From assembly GCA_900110635.1 (NCBI GenBank), contig FOEK01000006.1:62001-126000 (forward strand): a stretch of 64,000 bases of DNA, written 5' to 3'. Under the pieces are notes generated by a model. It had not been told where the DNA came from. It saw only the letters and a program-made list of their open reading frames with translations, and made no database searches. Shown one piece after another: positions 11,101 to 20,078 of this stretch. Both the position numbers and the translations under genes were made by a program. Each line of letters opens with the position of its first letter. Positions within the stretch are counted from its first letter, which is position 1. Source of the DNA: Lachnospiraceae bacterium NE2001 (GTDB lineage Bacteria > Bacillota > Clostridia > Lachnospirales > Lachnospiraceae).

Positions 11101-11974
11101 GAGACCAGGAACTCTTAAAGGCTGCCGCCTTGCCCGACAGAGTTTCAGAGTTCCTGATAGCTGTTATTATCTCTCTGTCGTTCTCATATATTTCCCGAAG
11201 CTTATCATTTCCCTTGGCTCTATCAGGATCAGTGTCTCTTCCCAGTTCCTGTATCTGCCTGTCTAATATCTGAAGAGTCGCCTCTGCAGTCTGAGTAAGG
11301 TAATCCTTGTAATCCTTTACCCACTTCTCATTTATTACCTCACGGTTCTCCTCAGTAGTATTCTCACGGGCCGCCTCAAGCCACGCATCTTTATCTGCAA
11401 ATGTATCTGCCACCCTGTGAATAGCAAGAATTATATCCTTTACCGTTCCATCATCTATATTCTTCTTAAAGAGAAACGAAGTAAGACCGGCCATTACCTT
11501 GTCGTCCTGATAATGTCTGCCCAGTACCTCATCCAGCACCTCATCCTTAAGAAGCGCTATCTCATTTGTATCATATATTTCAAAGGCAGGATCTATTCCA
11601 GCTATGTTGAAGTTTTCTCTTACCACCTTGTTGCAGAAGCTGTCGATTGTCATAATATCTGCATTTTCTGCCAGTGACAATTGTCTGAGATATCTGGTAC
11701 TTCTGGCTGGATCATTTGTCTCATTTGCAGCAAGCTTCTCCAGTGCCGAAAGTATCTTAGACCTCATCTGAGCAGCAGCATCATTTGTAAATGTCACAAC
11801 AAGTATCTCGTCGATATCTGCCAGCCCCTCAGAAACCGTCTGGATGATCCTCTCAACCAGAACAGCAGTCTTTCCGGAACCAGCCGCCGCCGAGACCAGG
11901 ATATTCTGTGGATCTAAGATCCCGTCCTTCAGACTATCCAGCACCTCCTGCTGTCTATCGTTCCATCTAGTCAT
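8195..11974 (-). CDS. addA: ATP-dependent helicase/nuclease subunit A (AddA/RexA)
   Basis: UvrD-type helicase with a C-terminal RecB-family nuclease; with AddB it processes double-strand breaks for recombination. 1259 residues, normal for the family. Walker A SAAAGSGKTA is at 28-37, motif II YIDEYQDSS near 400, motif VI LLYVAMTRAKEKLYL near 940, and the nuclease motif LVDYKTDN near 1200 preceded by GIMDAF. An acidic DDDEEDDD stretch lies in the middle. The ATG at 11974 lies inside the 3' end of addB (eight-base overlap), and the GGAGG before it codes for the last Gly residues of AddB. Confidence 0.97.
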   Translation of the reverse strand: MTRWNDRQQEVLDSLKDGILDPQNILVSAAAGSGKTAVLVERIIQTVSEGLADIDEILVVTFTNDAAAQMRSKILSALEKLAANETNDPARSTRYLRQLSLAENADIMTIDSFCNKVVRENFNIAGIDPAFEIYDTNEIALLKDEVLDEVLGRHYQDDKVMAGLTSFLFKKNIDDGTVKDIILAIHRVADTFADKDAWLEAARENTTEENREVINEKWVKDYKDYLTQTAEATLQILDRQIQELGRDTDPDRAKGNDKLREIYENDREIITAIRNSETLSGKAAAFKSSWSQLRRSKAFDAFSDEELDQVRKLRKTLKDNFTGIVSENDIVSEALSQNVINNCLIDIVVDFDETLMKEKKRQKKYEFSDIAHAAFNILYDVKSKAATKIGLAKANEYKYIYIDEYQDSSDLQEELLSAVARRDSLGRPNNIFMVGDVKQSIYRFRMARPELFIEKAGRYQEKDGGRLISLNMNYRSRSEVLEGTNLVFKSVMTPDFGGVLYDELTRLNTPEPDDYKQHYPDTDLNVGGIVQLERISGWGNAGDAADDDEEDDDLSDGLEYSKEEVEAIEIGRTILSLVDSFYVLNESFIPDMPETEDNARYRKARFGDIVILQRSIRGHMDMVRIYEQMGIPVSIEDSGAYFEELEISTLISVLRIIDNVQQDIPYASVLLSHIGGLTDEELVWVVGKSSMPQASLADKCNSFVETFKDSSNSKLSAVAEKLDMVRRLRDRWARLRPFLSTHDLLNQVLLDTGYETFVAAMPDGRRRIENIKKLLFHAESFESVRNAGLLDFLKYIDKCMSMEKNLDDSTGGADGGGDKGVVRITSIHKSKGLEYPIVFVALMGKGFRLSEKKGDVAVYPDYHLVVNRMKLAGGKVKVKRKSVKEAVTKLLTEREIKTEEARLLYVAMTRAKEKLYLVGVSDGEAPLMLGECKSYIDYVNYALSKEMAGLSENKLSELPLIAEDKTASDIISDFRKIYKKKELDYTESLNILMDSVRDNLTDIRAGDEKADNPYDYIYPYRYFTSKKSKLSVSEIKHAEMKESTEIQDDSDLIVTECLDDIEKETARVRAARRGTVIHAIFERLDYSRVASKESLGIEIERVLGDSFFSDEDRELVSIRSLLSFYSDEGDSLFQRMREAFKKDVLRREQQFIAGLPMEELPGTAEEIRSLGADVISEASDFVVIQGIMDAFFYEGDEIILVDYKTDNIKTGQELLDRYAAQMYLYALTLEKLTGKTVADCILYSTRLGEVHYPDWRNYI

Positions 11975-14900
11975 TTTTTCCTCCTACAAACTTAGCGCCA
12001 CTTATCTGTGCAGACTTCTTCTGCTTCTTATTCTCCTCAGCCTTACTCACAAGCTCACACAGCTTATCGTTATTTGTTGCCGCATCATTCTTCACAACAC
12101 GTCTCTTTCCGCCGTACTCTGAGAACCTGCACGCCATTTTATACTCACAATAGGTACAGGAACTAGTTCTTCCCATCTTTATCGGAGACTTATCAAACTT
12201 TCCAGCCAGTATCTTTTCAGCCGACTCCTTCATCTTATCAAGAGAATAATCTGTAAGACTATCCAGCTGTTCACCTGACAGCATCATAGAATCCGCAGTA
12301 TACGGCGTGCCCCGTCCCTTTCTCATGGTAATGACATCACTATTCTTAAGGAGACTTCCAGCATCATCAACAAGAGTCTTATCATGAAGATTCAGCAGCT
12401 GAAGAGGTTCACCATTTGACACTCCCTTCATAACCATGGTCTTGCGGAGCTCCTGCTCCAGACCAGCCACATCATCCTGATCTGCCATATCCTTCTGTCC
12501 ATTTGTGGTGAGTGTAAGAACCGGATCTGATACAGTATAGTAATACATACCTGCAGGCACAATTGACTGTTCCCCATCCTTGGAAGCCTGACTCTTATCC
12601 TTAGCACACCTCAGTATCTCTGTAACTATCTTTGTATACACCAAAAGCTGGACATCTGTTCCCTCCTGAATTGCCAATGGATCAAATGTCTTTGAACCCG
12701 TCTTATAGTCCACGACTCTAAGATAGAGCTTCCCATCCTTCTCAGCCTTATCCAGACGGTCTATAATACCCCGAAGCTTTACAACATAAGGTGTTCCATC
12801 CGGTTTAATGGCTGTAAACTCAGCCTCAAAGTTCTGCTCAACCTTGTCCGGTAAAAACTCACCTTTAACAATCTGTGAGCGCAGGGTGGTAATGGTTCTT
12901 GAAGCAAGCTCGTGCAGGTTTTCCTTCACCCGGGCAGTCTTAGGATCCATATCAATATCTGCATCCTCCTGGTACTCCTCAGTCATTTCCTCAGCCCATG
13001 CAGTTTCCAGATATCCCTCGACAATATCAACCAGTTCACTGTCATTTACACCCTTCCAGTCATTATTCATGGAATCAACTATTTCAGTAAATGTGTTTTC
13101 CAGCGCCCTGTGCATTACATTTCCAATATCATAGTACTGGAGTTTCTTTTCAGGACGGTCCTTAAGACCCAGAACATACTTCATAAAATAGGAATAAGGA
13201 CAGCCGGCATACTTTTCCATCTTCGAAACAGAAAGCCTCAGACTTATGGTATCCATAGCTTCTGAACTGATTCTCTCAGGACTGTTAGTAAAGAGCAGCC
13301 CCGGAATCACCTGGTTCTTATCCGGAAGATCATCTCCCTGACCCACATACCATATGTAGCGTGAAATGTTATCTATGGTTTCCCTGTCAACAAAAACAGG
13401 CCCCTCGCCAGACTGAATGGACTCAAGTGCATCTCTAACCCAGCCGAGAAACTCCTTCCTGTCACTAAGTGCTGTACCACCAAAGCATTTTAATTCTCTA
13501 TAATCATCTGTCAGTGCCGGATAGAGCCTCATAACTCTTCCAACAAGAAAAGACGGACTGAGTTTCCCTCTGGCATTTCCACTTGTATGATAACTAATAG
13601 TCAGCTTATCCGTAGCCTTAGAAAGCAGCTGATAAATCATAAATAGCGAGTCCTGGCTCTGCTCCACTCCAAAGCTGGCCAGATACTTACCATTTCCCAT
13701 CTCAGTCAGTGCTGCAGACAACCTCTCCTTATCCTTATCCGAAAGAATTCTTCCTATACCTTTTTTGGCAGGAATCACGCCATCGTTTGCACCGATTATA
13801 TGCACTATCTTTGCATCAACTATTCTGGATCTTTCTACATCCAGGGCCGAAAGGGCATCGATGGTTGGTGGAATAACACCAACCTTTATTTCATTTATTC
13901 CAGCTGACAAAATCTCCGAAAAGCTGTGAATATCCATTTCCTCATTTCCCAGCAGACTGTCAGTCTGCTCCAGGATACCTGACAGAACTCCGTAGAGGCT
14001 CCTCATAACCTGGGCCTCCGTCATCATTCCCTCAGCTTCAAGGATGTCAGCATCCTTCTCCATCCTCTGTTCAAAGAGAAGTGACTCCATTATCTGTACC
14101 AGGGCTGCTATAAACTCGTGGACAGGATGTTTCTTTGAATCCAGAGCCAGAGCTGGCTCTATACTGACAAGAATCTCCTTTCTCACCTCATTCATCCTTC
14201 TATATGCTTCCTTTTTCTCTTCTGGTACATCCTTCCCATAGGTTCGGATAGGACGATTCCACATACTTCTTCCCCTCATACCTGTTCTGAGGCAGAAGTT
14301 CTCCAGCTCATCCAGACTATGGGTGTCCTCTATCATCGGAACACCCGTCTTAACATAGCCGAATATGCCATTGTATTCAAAATCACGGTCAATTATATCC
14401 AGAATTCTCAGAAGGGCTTCGGTATAAGGATTCTTTCTCAGCTTTCTGCTGAAGTCCGAGAAAACAGGAATATCATACTCTGCAAATATACGGTCAGCAC
14501 ATCTGTCAAACTCTTCTATATCTCCTGTAACTACTGCTATATCCCTATATCTTGCGCCAGCCTTTACCTCATCCCGGATCATTTCAGCCGTAAGCCTTAT
14601 TTCCTTCTCGAAGCTGTCAGTATGATATACATTTAACTTATCTAAGCTGCCTTTATATTCTTTTATCGGATACCTGAAGATATGCTGAGTAAGATGAATC
14701 AGCTCCGAGCTCGACTTAAAATGCTTTCTAAGGTACTGAACCTCAGGCTTAAAGCCTAAAGCCTCAGCCAGATGACGATAGGTCATATAGCTCTGATGAA
14801 AGATATCAGTTTCCTGTACCTCACCCTTTCCATCAAGGAAATCCTTCAGTGTATTTGCATCTATACAGAGCGAAAATCTGAGAACCTCTGCTCTATCCTT

Positions 14901-15638
14901 AAGAGCACCTATTACGCTAAGCTGATCAGGTGTGTATCCTCTATATTCATCAAATACAAATACTGCTCCATCAGTGATCGAGCAGCTCCTATCAGTTTTT
15001 AGAAGCCTGGTAAGGAGCTTCAGTCTCTCCTCGGATATGGTCATGGTCTGATTGAGAATATCAGCAGCATCCAGGTCAAGACCATTCACAGTAGTTCTGC
15101 GATTATCCAGAATGTCCATAAAACCGGAGTAAATCTTAGAAACATCACGAAGCTTAGCCGCGAGTCCTTCCCTGTCTCTCGATATATCCTCTGCAGCCTT
15201 TTCCAGTTCCTCAGGGGATACGTTATACTGGATCATTTCAGAGATAAGCGACTTTATCTCCTGCGTAAATCCTGTTCTATCTACACTTCCTCCATAAATC
15301 TCCAGCTCATTACGTAGTCTTCCCGAAGCAACCCTTACCAGCATATTCTTCTCATACTCCTCAAGGACACTGGTTTCCTTCACACCAAACTCCTCAAAGA
15401 TCCTATGAGACAGACGGTTAAAGCCCAGGATATCAATATTCATAAAGCCTGGAGCACCAAAAAGAGCCTGATTCATCTGAATAAGCTTCTTCTCGTAAGC
15501 ATTTCCAGACTGCTCAGGCACTATAATAAAATATTTCTTATCAGGATTCGCGTGAGCCTCCTCCAGAACCTGCTTTGAAAGACAGTAAGTCTTCCCAGTC
15601 ATAGAGGCTCCCGCCAGCATCTCAAATCTCGCACTCAT
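11967..15638 (-). CDS. addB: ATP-dependent helicase/nuclease subunit B (AddB/RexB)
   Basis: Second subunit of the AddAB recombination nuclease, 1223 residues. N-terminal Walker A GASMTGKT at 10-17, a RecB-type nuclease block (VVDYKTGSKTFDP) and the iron-sulfur cysteines of the AddB clasp: one in AGCPYSYF and three in CTYCEYKMAC (C-x2-C-x5-C). A helicase motif set is incomplete, as expected for AddB. ATG at 15638 has AGGAG seven bases upstream. First gene of the addB-addA pair, with an extended -10 promoter just upstream. Confidence 0.96.
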   Translation of the reverse strand: MSARFEMLAGASMTGKTYCLSKQVLEEAHANPDKKYFIIVPEQSGNAYEKKLIQMNQALFGAPGFMNIDILGFNRLSHRIFEEFGVKETSVLEEYEKNMLVRVASGRLRNELEIYGGSVDRTGFTQEIKSLISEMIQYNVSPEELEKAAEDISRDREGLAAKLRDVSKIYSGFMDILDNRRTTVNGLDLDAADILNQTMTISEERLKLLTRLLKTDRSCSITDGAVFVFDEYRGYTPDQLSVIGALKDRAEVLRFSLCIDANTLKDFLDGKGEVQETDIFHQSYMTYRHLAEALGFKPEVQYLRKHFKSSSELIHLTQHIFRYPIKEYKGSLDKLNVYHTDSFEKEIRLTAEMIRDEVKAGARYRDIAVVTGDIEEFDRCADRIFAEYDIPVFSDFSRKLRKNPYTEALLRILDIIDRDFEYNGIFGYVKTGVPMIEDTHSLDELENFCLRTGMRGRSMWNRPIRTYGKDVPEEKKEAYRRMNEVRKEILVSIEPALALDSKKHPVHEFIAALVQIMESLLFEQRMEKDADILEAEGMMTEAQVMRSLYGVLSGILEQTDSLLGNEEMDIHSFSEILSAGINEIKVGVIPPTIDALSALDVERSRIVDAKIVHIIGANDGVIPAKKGIGRILSDKDKERLSAALTEMGNGKYLASFGVEQSQDSLFMIYQLLSKATDKLTISYHTSGNARGKLSPSFLVGRVMRLYPALTDDYRELKCFGGTALSDRKEFLGWVRDALESIQSGEGPVFVDRETIDNISRYIWYVGQGDDLPDKNQVIPGLLFTNSPERISSEAMDTISLRLSVSKMEKYAGCPYSYFMKYVLGLKDRPEKKLQYYDIGNVMHRALENTFTEIVDSMNNDWKGVNDSELVDIVEGYLETAWAEEMTEEYQEDADIDMDPKTARVKENLHELASRTITTLRSQIVKGEFLPDKVEQNFEAEFTAIKPDGTPYVVKLRGIIDRLDKAEKDGKLYLRVVDYKTGSKTFDPLAIQEGTDVQLLVYTKIVTEILRCAKDKSQASKDGEQSIVPAGMYYYTVSDPVLTLTTNGQKDMADQDDVAGLEQELRKTMVMKGVSNGEPLQLLNLHDKTLVDDAGSLLKNSDVITMRKGRGTPYTADSMMLSGEQLDSLTDYSLDKMKESAEKILAGKFDKSPIKMGRTSSCTYCEYKMACRFSEYGGKRRVVKNDAATNNDKLCELVSKAEENKKQKKSAQISGAKFVGGKND

Positions 15639-15668
15639 ATCATCTCTCCTAAAATGTGCTACTATATG

Positions 15669-15677
15669 ATTATAACA
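15669..15677 (-). promoter_or_regulatory. Extended -10 promoter for addB
   Basis: Minus strand reads TGTTATAAT: a perfect -10 hexamer with a TG extension, about 30 bases before the addB start. No good -35 box at 16-18 bases; a TTGATA is 20 bases away. Confidence 0.55.
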
Positions 15678-15707
15678 TATTTGCGGTGAAATATTATCAA
15701 ACAGCAG

Positions 15708-15735
15708 TTGAAAAACCAGTAGTAATCATTATAAT
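15708..15735 (+). promoter_or_regulatory. Promoter of the phosphoribosyltransferase-like gene
   Basis: TTGAAA (15708-15713), 16-base spacer, TATAAT (15730-15735). The 9-base inverted repeat AGTAATCAT (15721-15729) / ATGATTACT (15753-15761) brackets the -10 and start region, and a tighter GTAATC-TTTTAT-GATTAC palindrome lies inside it, so an operator or a leader hairpin is likely. Confidence 0.65.
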
Positions 15736-15800
15736 AAGTATTGTAATCTTTTATGATTACTTAACTGATATATGATTCACTAATAAAGGGGGAACTTAAT

Positions 15801-16439
15801 ATGCAAACATTTAAAATTGATTCTCAATATAGCACTCTGATCAGTCTCAGAGTATCTCAGGGACATTTTGCAACCATTTCATCACATATCAATCATTATA
15901 TTGATCTTACCACTTTGAAAGCCAGAGCCAGCGAGGCTAAGGCTGTTGCAAAGGCTATGAGCCACGATTATATCGCCTCTACTATCGTTGATACGATCGT
16001 GTGTCTGGATGGAACCGAGGTAATCGGTGCATATCTTGCTGATGCCCTGACAGAATCAGGTATTATGTGTCTCAATCAGCATAAAACTATATATATTACC
16101 ACACCTGAAGTGAATTCTATGGGACAGCTAACCTTTAAGGATAATGTAATCCCAATGATCAACAATAAGCATGTGCTTCTGCTTCTTCCAACCGCTACAA
16201 CAGGTCTTACCACCGAGAAGGTACTGGACTGCATCAGATACTACGGTGGAAGCATAGCTGGTATATCTGCTATCTTCTCTGCTGCAGATCAGGTTGAAGG
16301 AATCGAGGTCAATTCAATATTCCACGTAAATGATATCGAAGGTTACGCTTCCTATTCATCTCACGAATGTCCATTCTGTAAGGCTGGCGTAAAGCTGGAC
16401 GGACTTGTATCCGCAGGCGGACTTTCAAAACTCAACTAA
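15801..16439 (+). CDS. Phosphoribosyltransferase-like protein with altered PRPP loop
   Basis: 212-residue soluble protein with the outline of an orotate-phosphoribosyltransferase-like fold. The stretch HVLLLLPTATTGLTT (124-138) corresponds to the PRPP-binding loop, but the two acidic residues usual before TTG are replaced by Pro and Thr, so ordinary PRPP chemistry is doubtful. The C-terminus has a CPFC pair (190-193) that could bind metal. ATG at 15801 has GGGGG upstream. A single-gene unit with its own promoter and a hairpin terminator. It could be a regulator or a binding protein rather than an enzyme. Confidence 0.6.
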   Translation: MQTFKIDSQYSTLISLRVSQGHFATISSHINHYIDLTTLKARASEAKAVAKAMSHDYIASTIVDTIVCLDGTEVIGAYLADALTESGIMCLNQHKTIYITTPEVNSMGQLTFKDNVIPMINNKHVLLLLPTATTGLTTEKVLDCIRYYGGSIAGISAIFSAADQVEGIEVNSIFHVNDIEGYASYSSHECPFCKAGVKLDGLVSAGGLSKLN

Positions 16440-16441
16440 AC

Positions 16442-16489
16442 AATAAGGGACGGTTCTCAGTTGGTGATTCGAGAACCGTCCTATTTTTT
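16442..16489. repeat. REP-like composite hairpin and terminator
   Basis: GGACGGTTCTC and its exact complement GAGAACCGTCC enclose a loop carrying AGTTGGTGATT, the arm of the AATCACCAA family. It therefore looks like one element joined to an inverted fragment of another. It begins two bases after the stop of the upstream gene and ends in TATTTTTT, so it should terminate plus-strand transcription. Confidence 0.8.
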
Positions 16490-16553
16490 ATTTCTGTAGT
16501 TTTATATCTGTGTTTTATTTCTGTGTTTTATTTCTGTGTTTTATTTCTGTAGT
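16486..16553. repeat. About five tandem copies of a 13-14 base unit
   Basis: Units of TTTATTTCTGTGT (variants TAGT and TATATCTG) run without gaps from the terminator into the last codons of ktrA. On the minus strand each unit reads as ACAGAAATAA, the exact end of ktrA, so the gene's final codons and TAA stop have been copied several times downstream. Confidence 0.85.
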
Positions 16554-17188
16554 TTTTTAAGAGCTGATTTTTCCAGGAGAACCAAGAGCTCATCGCTTTC
16601 TTCCAGCGGACGATTTGGATCTACGAAGGAATGCATTCCACTTTCATCTTTGATCGCAACAACATTAGCGTGGTACTTTTCACGAAGGTTCAGCTCAATC
16701 AGATTCTTTCCCAGCCAATCTGCCTTCGGATGCATTTCCAGCATACACAGATTCTTATCTATATCAAAGTAATCCATAAAGCTGTCTGACATCAGCGTTC
16801 TGGCTGTACGCACTCCTGTTTCTTCCTCAGGATAGATAACTCTGTCAGCTCCAACCTTCTCAAGGATTGCTCCCATTCTCTCATCTGCCGCCTTTGCCAT
16901 AACGAAAGGAACGCCCTGCTCCTTGGCAGCCATTACAGATGTGATGCTTGCTGTTAAGTCTGAACCCATGGCAACCACCACCACATCCATATTTTCGATT
17001 CCTGTACTGCCGATGGATTCGGCATTTTTAAGATCCGCCTCTATGGCAAATGTTACTTTATCTGAAATCTTTTCGAGAACTGCTGGATTGGCATCCACTG
17101 CCATTACATCAGCTCCCATATCTGAAAGGGAAAGGGCTATACTCTTTCCGAATCGTCCCATACCTAATACTGCAATCTGTTTACTCAT
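16541..17188 (-). CDS. ktrA: Potassium uptake regulatory subunit, single RCK protein
   Basis: 215-residue cytosolic gating ring subunit of a Ktr potassium channel. RCK-N domain: GMGRFG at 9-14, acidic residue after beta-2 (VDANP); RCK-C domain from about residue 135, the part that binds c-di-AMP in KtrA/KtrC proteins. ATG at 17188 follows GGAGG with six bases of spacing. It directly follows ktrB, which fixes its partner. The last codons are repeated in tandem beyond the stop. Confidence 0.92.
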   Translation of the reverse strand: MSKQIAVLGMGRFGKSIALSLSDMGADVMAVDANPAVLEKISDKVTFAIEADLKNAESIGSTGIENMDVVVVAMGSDLTASITSVMAAKEQGVPFVMAKAADERMGAILEKVGADRVIYPEEETGVRTARTLMSDSFMDYFDIDKNLCMLEMHPKADWLGKNLIELNLREKYHANVVAIKDESGMHSFVDPNRPLEESDELLVLLEKSALKKLQK

Positions 17189-17205
17189 TTGTATCCTCCA
17201 ATAAA

Positions 17206-18603
17206 TTAACCTGCGAAGAAATTACCCTTCGTATATTTTACTTTGTTTCGTTCTGCGCCACGGTAGTTAAAGAACAGCGCCATGGATATCGGACCAATAC
17301 GGCCGAGATACATACATATAATTACCAGGATCTTACCCACAGAATTAAGCGTTGGTGTAAGTCCACGAGATAGTCCAACTGTAGCTGTGGCACTAAATAT
17401 CTCATAGGCGGCATCTACTGAATTAACATCATTTGTCAGCATAAGCAGCAGAAGAAAGACAAATGTTACAGAAAAGCTGACACATATAATAGCTGATGCT
17501 TTCTTTACAAGCCCTTCATCGAGTCGCCTTCCGAATACAACGGTCTCATTTCTGGAACGGATAAATGCTACTGCATTTGCGATCACTGCAAAGACTGTTA
17601 CAGTCTTAACACCACCTGCTGTACCTACTGGCGAACCACCGATAAACATATAGAAGTTACCGAAGGTTGCTGTCACCTCGCGAAGATTTTGCTGTGGAAC
17701 TGCCGCAAAACCTGCTGTTCTAAATGTAATAGACTGGAAGTAAGCATTCATAAGCTTATCACCAAAGCTCATAGGTCCCAACGTATCAGGATTAGTATAC
17801 TCCATTAGTATTACAGCAATAGCACCTGTCACAATAAGGAATAGTGTGAGTGAAAGAACCAGCTTGGTATGCTCGCTCAGCTTCTTGATCACTGTCCACG
17901 CCGAGTACTTCTTTACTATTCCAGTTCTTATACCATTTAATATATCAAACCAAACCACATATCCAAGACCACCCAGAATGATAAGCATCATGGTGTTGAT
18001 CAGCATAAGTGGATTAGAGTTATATTTTACCAGACTATCAGGCCCCATTATATCGATACCAGCATTACAGAAGGCCGATATTGCTGTGAAAACTGAAACC
18101 CATATTCCCTTTCCGACGCCAAACTGTGGGATGAAAACTGGCAGATAGAATATAGCTCCCACTCCTTCAACTATAAAGGTTCCCGAAAAGACTCCAACAA
18201 GAAACTTACGAAGACCAGATGGCGAGTTTAGGTTAAATGCATCATGCAAAAGAACCGTCTGACTTAGAGACATCTTCTTACTTACCATCAACATAAGTAT
18301 TGATGTAACTGCAATAATACCAAGACCTCCAAGCTGTATCATCAGAAGAATTACTATATGCCCGAAGGTGCTCCAGTAGGAAAATGTATCTACTACCACA
18401 AGTCCTGTAACGCAGGTGGAGGTTGTGGCTGTAAAAAGAGCCGTTAAGGCATCGGCCCCCTCTCCACTTGCGGTAGATATAGGCAGCATCAGAAGCAACG
18501 TTCCCACCACTATCGCTCCCAAAAAGCTGATGGGGATAAGCTGTGCTGACTTCATCTTCCGGCGAACCATCTCTTTTGTCGGTTTTTCAACTACTGTTTT
18601 CAC
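17206..18603 (-). CDS. ktrB: Potassium transporter membrane subunit, KtrB type
   Basis: 465-residue membrane protein of the Trk/Ktr superfamily. Four pore-loop signatures are visible: STCVTGLV, SAFCNAGID, TFRTAGFAA and VGTAGGVKT, with one conserved Gly in each filter. A longer frame begins at a TTG at 18618, but the GTG at 18603 has GGAG nine bases upstream and overlaps the trkH stop as TAGTG, so I prefer GTG. It lies between trkH and ktrA, and works with the single-RCK protein downstream. Confidence 0.93.
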   Translation of the reverse strand: MKTVVEKPTKEMVRRKMKSAQLIPISFLGAIVVGTLLLMLPISTASGEGADALTALFTATTSTCVTGLVVVDTFSYWSTFGHIVILLMIQLGGLGIIAVTSILMLMVSKKMSLSQTVLLHDAFNLNSPSGLRKFLVGVFSGTFIVEGVGAIFYLPVFIPQFGVGKGIWVSVFTAISAFCNAGIDIMGPDSLVKYNSNPLMLINTMMLIILGGLGYVVWFDILNGIRTGIVKKYSAWTVIKKLSEHTKLVLSLTLFLIVTGAIAVILMEYTNPDTLGPMSFGDKLMNAYFQSITFRTAGFAAVPQQNLREVTATFGNFYMFIGGSPVGTAGGVKTVTVFAVIANAVAFIRSRNETVVFGRRLDEGLVKKASAIICVSFSVTFVFLLLLMLTNDVNSVDAAYEIFSATATVGLSRGLTPTLNSVGKILVIICMYLGRIGPISMALFFNYRGAERNKVKYTKGNFFAG

Positions 18604-20069
18604 TATTTTCTTCTCCAAGTCTTAATCGAAAGCATTATAAGTACAGGGAATATCTCAAGTCTTCCTGCGATCATATCAAATATAAATACCCATTTGGATA
18701 GTAAACTGAAATCGGCAAAGTTGCCCGTCGGTCCTACCATTCCAAGACCAGGACCTATGTTGTTGATGGTAGCTGTAACAGCGGTAAATGATGTTACCAG
18801 ATCAAAACCATCGAAGCATATTATAATAAGAGAACCAACAAAGATAAAGATATATGCCATAAGGAATACATTTGTAGTTCTTATAGTATCCTTGCTGACA
18901 GCCTTTCCATCCAGTCTGATGCTCTTAACAGATGAAGGATGGATGTAGCTCTGAAGTTCACGTACAACTTCCTTGAAATAGATGATTATACGAGACACCT
19001 TGATACCACCACCGGTACTTCCAGCGCAGGCACCAACGAACATAACAAGCACCATAACAGCTTTAGGCATGGTAGCCCAAAGATTAAAATTCTTGGTTGC
19101 AAATCCAGTAGTAGTCATTACTGACGCAACCTGGAAGAAGGAATGATGAATGGCTTTACCAACTGAATCAAAGCCGGCATAGTAGGTTCCGCTGTGAAGG
19201 AAGCCATTAACTGTTCCAATTGTAACCAGAATGCTTGCAATAAAATAGATAGCAAAATATGTGATAACCTCTTCTGAATGAAGTAAATCCTTAAACTTCT
19301 TCATGAATATCAGATAATAAACACTGAAGTTAACACCAAACATCATCATGCCTATAGTAATGATGGTCTGACAGGCAGTATTGTAGCTGGCAATACTGTC
19401 TCCTCTTACGCCAAAGCCACCAGTTCCAGCAGTTCCGAATGCGTGACAAACACTGTCGAAAACTGGCATCCCCGCTATGATCAGCGCAAGGATAAGGATC
19501 ACAGTCATTACTGTATAAATAGCATACAGCATTATGGCCGTCTCTTTAACCTTTGGAACCATCTTTTCTACCGAAGGTCCTGGGGACTCAGCCCTCATGA
19601 TATTCATTTCATCAGCGCTGGAAGAAGCAAATGCCAGCATAAACACCAGGATACCCATACCACCAATCCAGTGGGTAAAGCTCCTCCAGAATAAGAGACA
19701 TTTAGGGAGTGCCTCCACATCTGTCAGTATACTTGCTCCTGTTGTGGTAAAGCCCGATGCTGTCTCAAAGATAGCATCTGTCAGGCTCTTGATATTTCCA
19801 GAAGCATAAAATGGTATCGCACCGATTATACTAAAAATAAGCCAAACAAGGGCTGTGATAACAAAACCCTCTTTGGCTCTAATCTGTGTCTTCTTTGGTT
19901 TAATCTGTATTAAAAGAGTTCCAGCTATAACAGACGCTCCAGCGGTTATAGCAAGAACAAGGAATTCCTTCTCATGCAAGAAGACTCCTATAAGTGTTGG
20001 AAGGAGCAGAAATACACCCTCCAGCTGAATTAGTTTACCAATAGTACTAATAACGACCTTATGATTCAT
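18603..20069 (-). CDS. trkH: Potassium transporter membrane subunit, TrkH type
   Basis: 488-residue membrane protein, longer at the N-terminus than KtrB, as in TrkH. Pore loops: GFTTTGASI, GTAGTGGFG, MTTTGFATK and GSTGGGIKV. It follows the double-RCK trkA by nine bases, so it probably forms the TrkAH complex. ATG at 20069; the ribosome binding site is weak, which suggests coupling to trkA translation. Confidence 0.93.
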   Translation of the reverse strand: MNHKVVISTIGKLIQLEGVFLLLPTLIGVFLHEKEFLVLAITAGASVIAGTLLIQIKPKKTQIRAKEGFVITALVWLIFSIIGAIPFYASGNIKSLTDAIFETASGFTTTGASILTDVEALPKCLLFWRSFTHWIGGMGILVFMLAFASSSADEMNIMRAESPGPSVEKMVPKVKETAIMLYAIYTVMTVILILALIIAGMPVFDSVCHAFGTAGTGGFGVRGDSIASYNTACQTIITIGMMMFGVNFSVYYLIFMKKFKDLLHSEEVITYFAIYFIASILVTIGTVNGFLHSGTYYAGFDSVGKAIHHSFFQVASVMTTTGFATKNFNLWATMPKAVMVLVMFVGACAGSTGGGIKVSRIIIYFKEVVRELQSYIHPSSVKSIRLDGKAVSKDTIRTTNVFLMAYIFIFVGSLIIICFDGFDLVTSFTAVTATINNIGPGLGMVGPTGNFADFSLLSKWVFIFDMIAGRLEIFPVLIMLSIKTWRRK

Positions 20070-20078
20070 ATTAATCTA

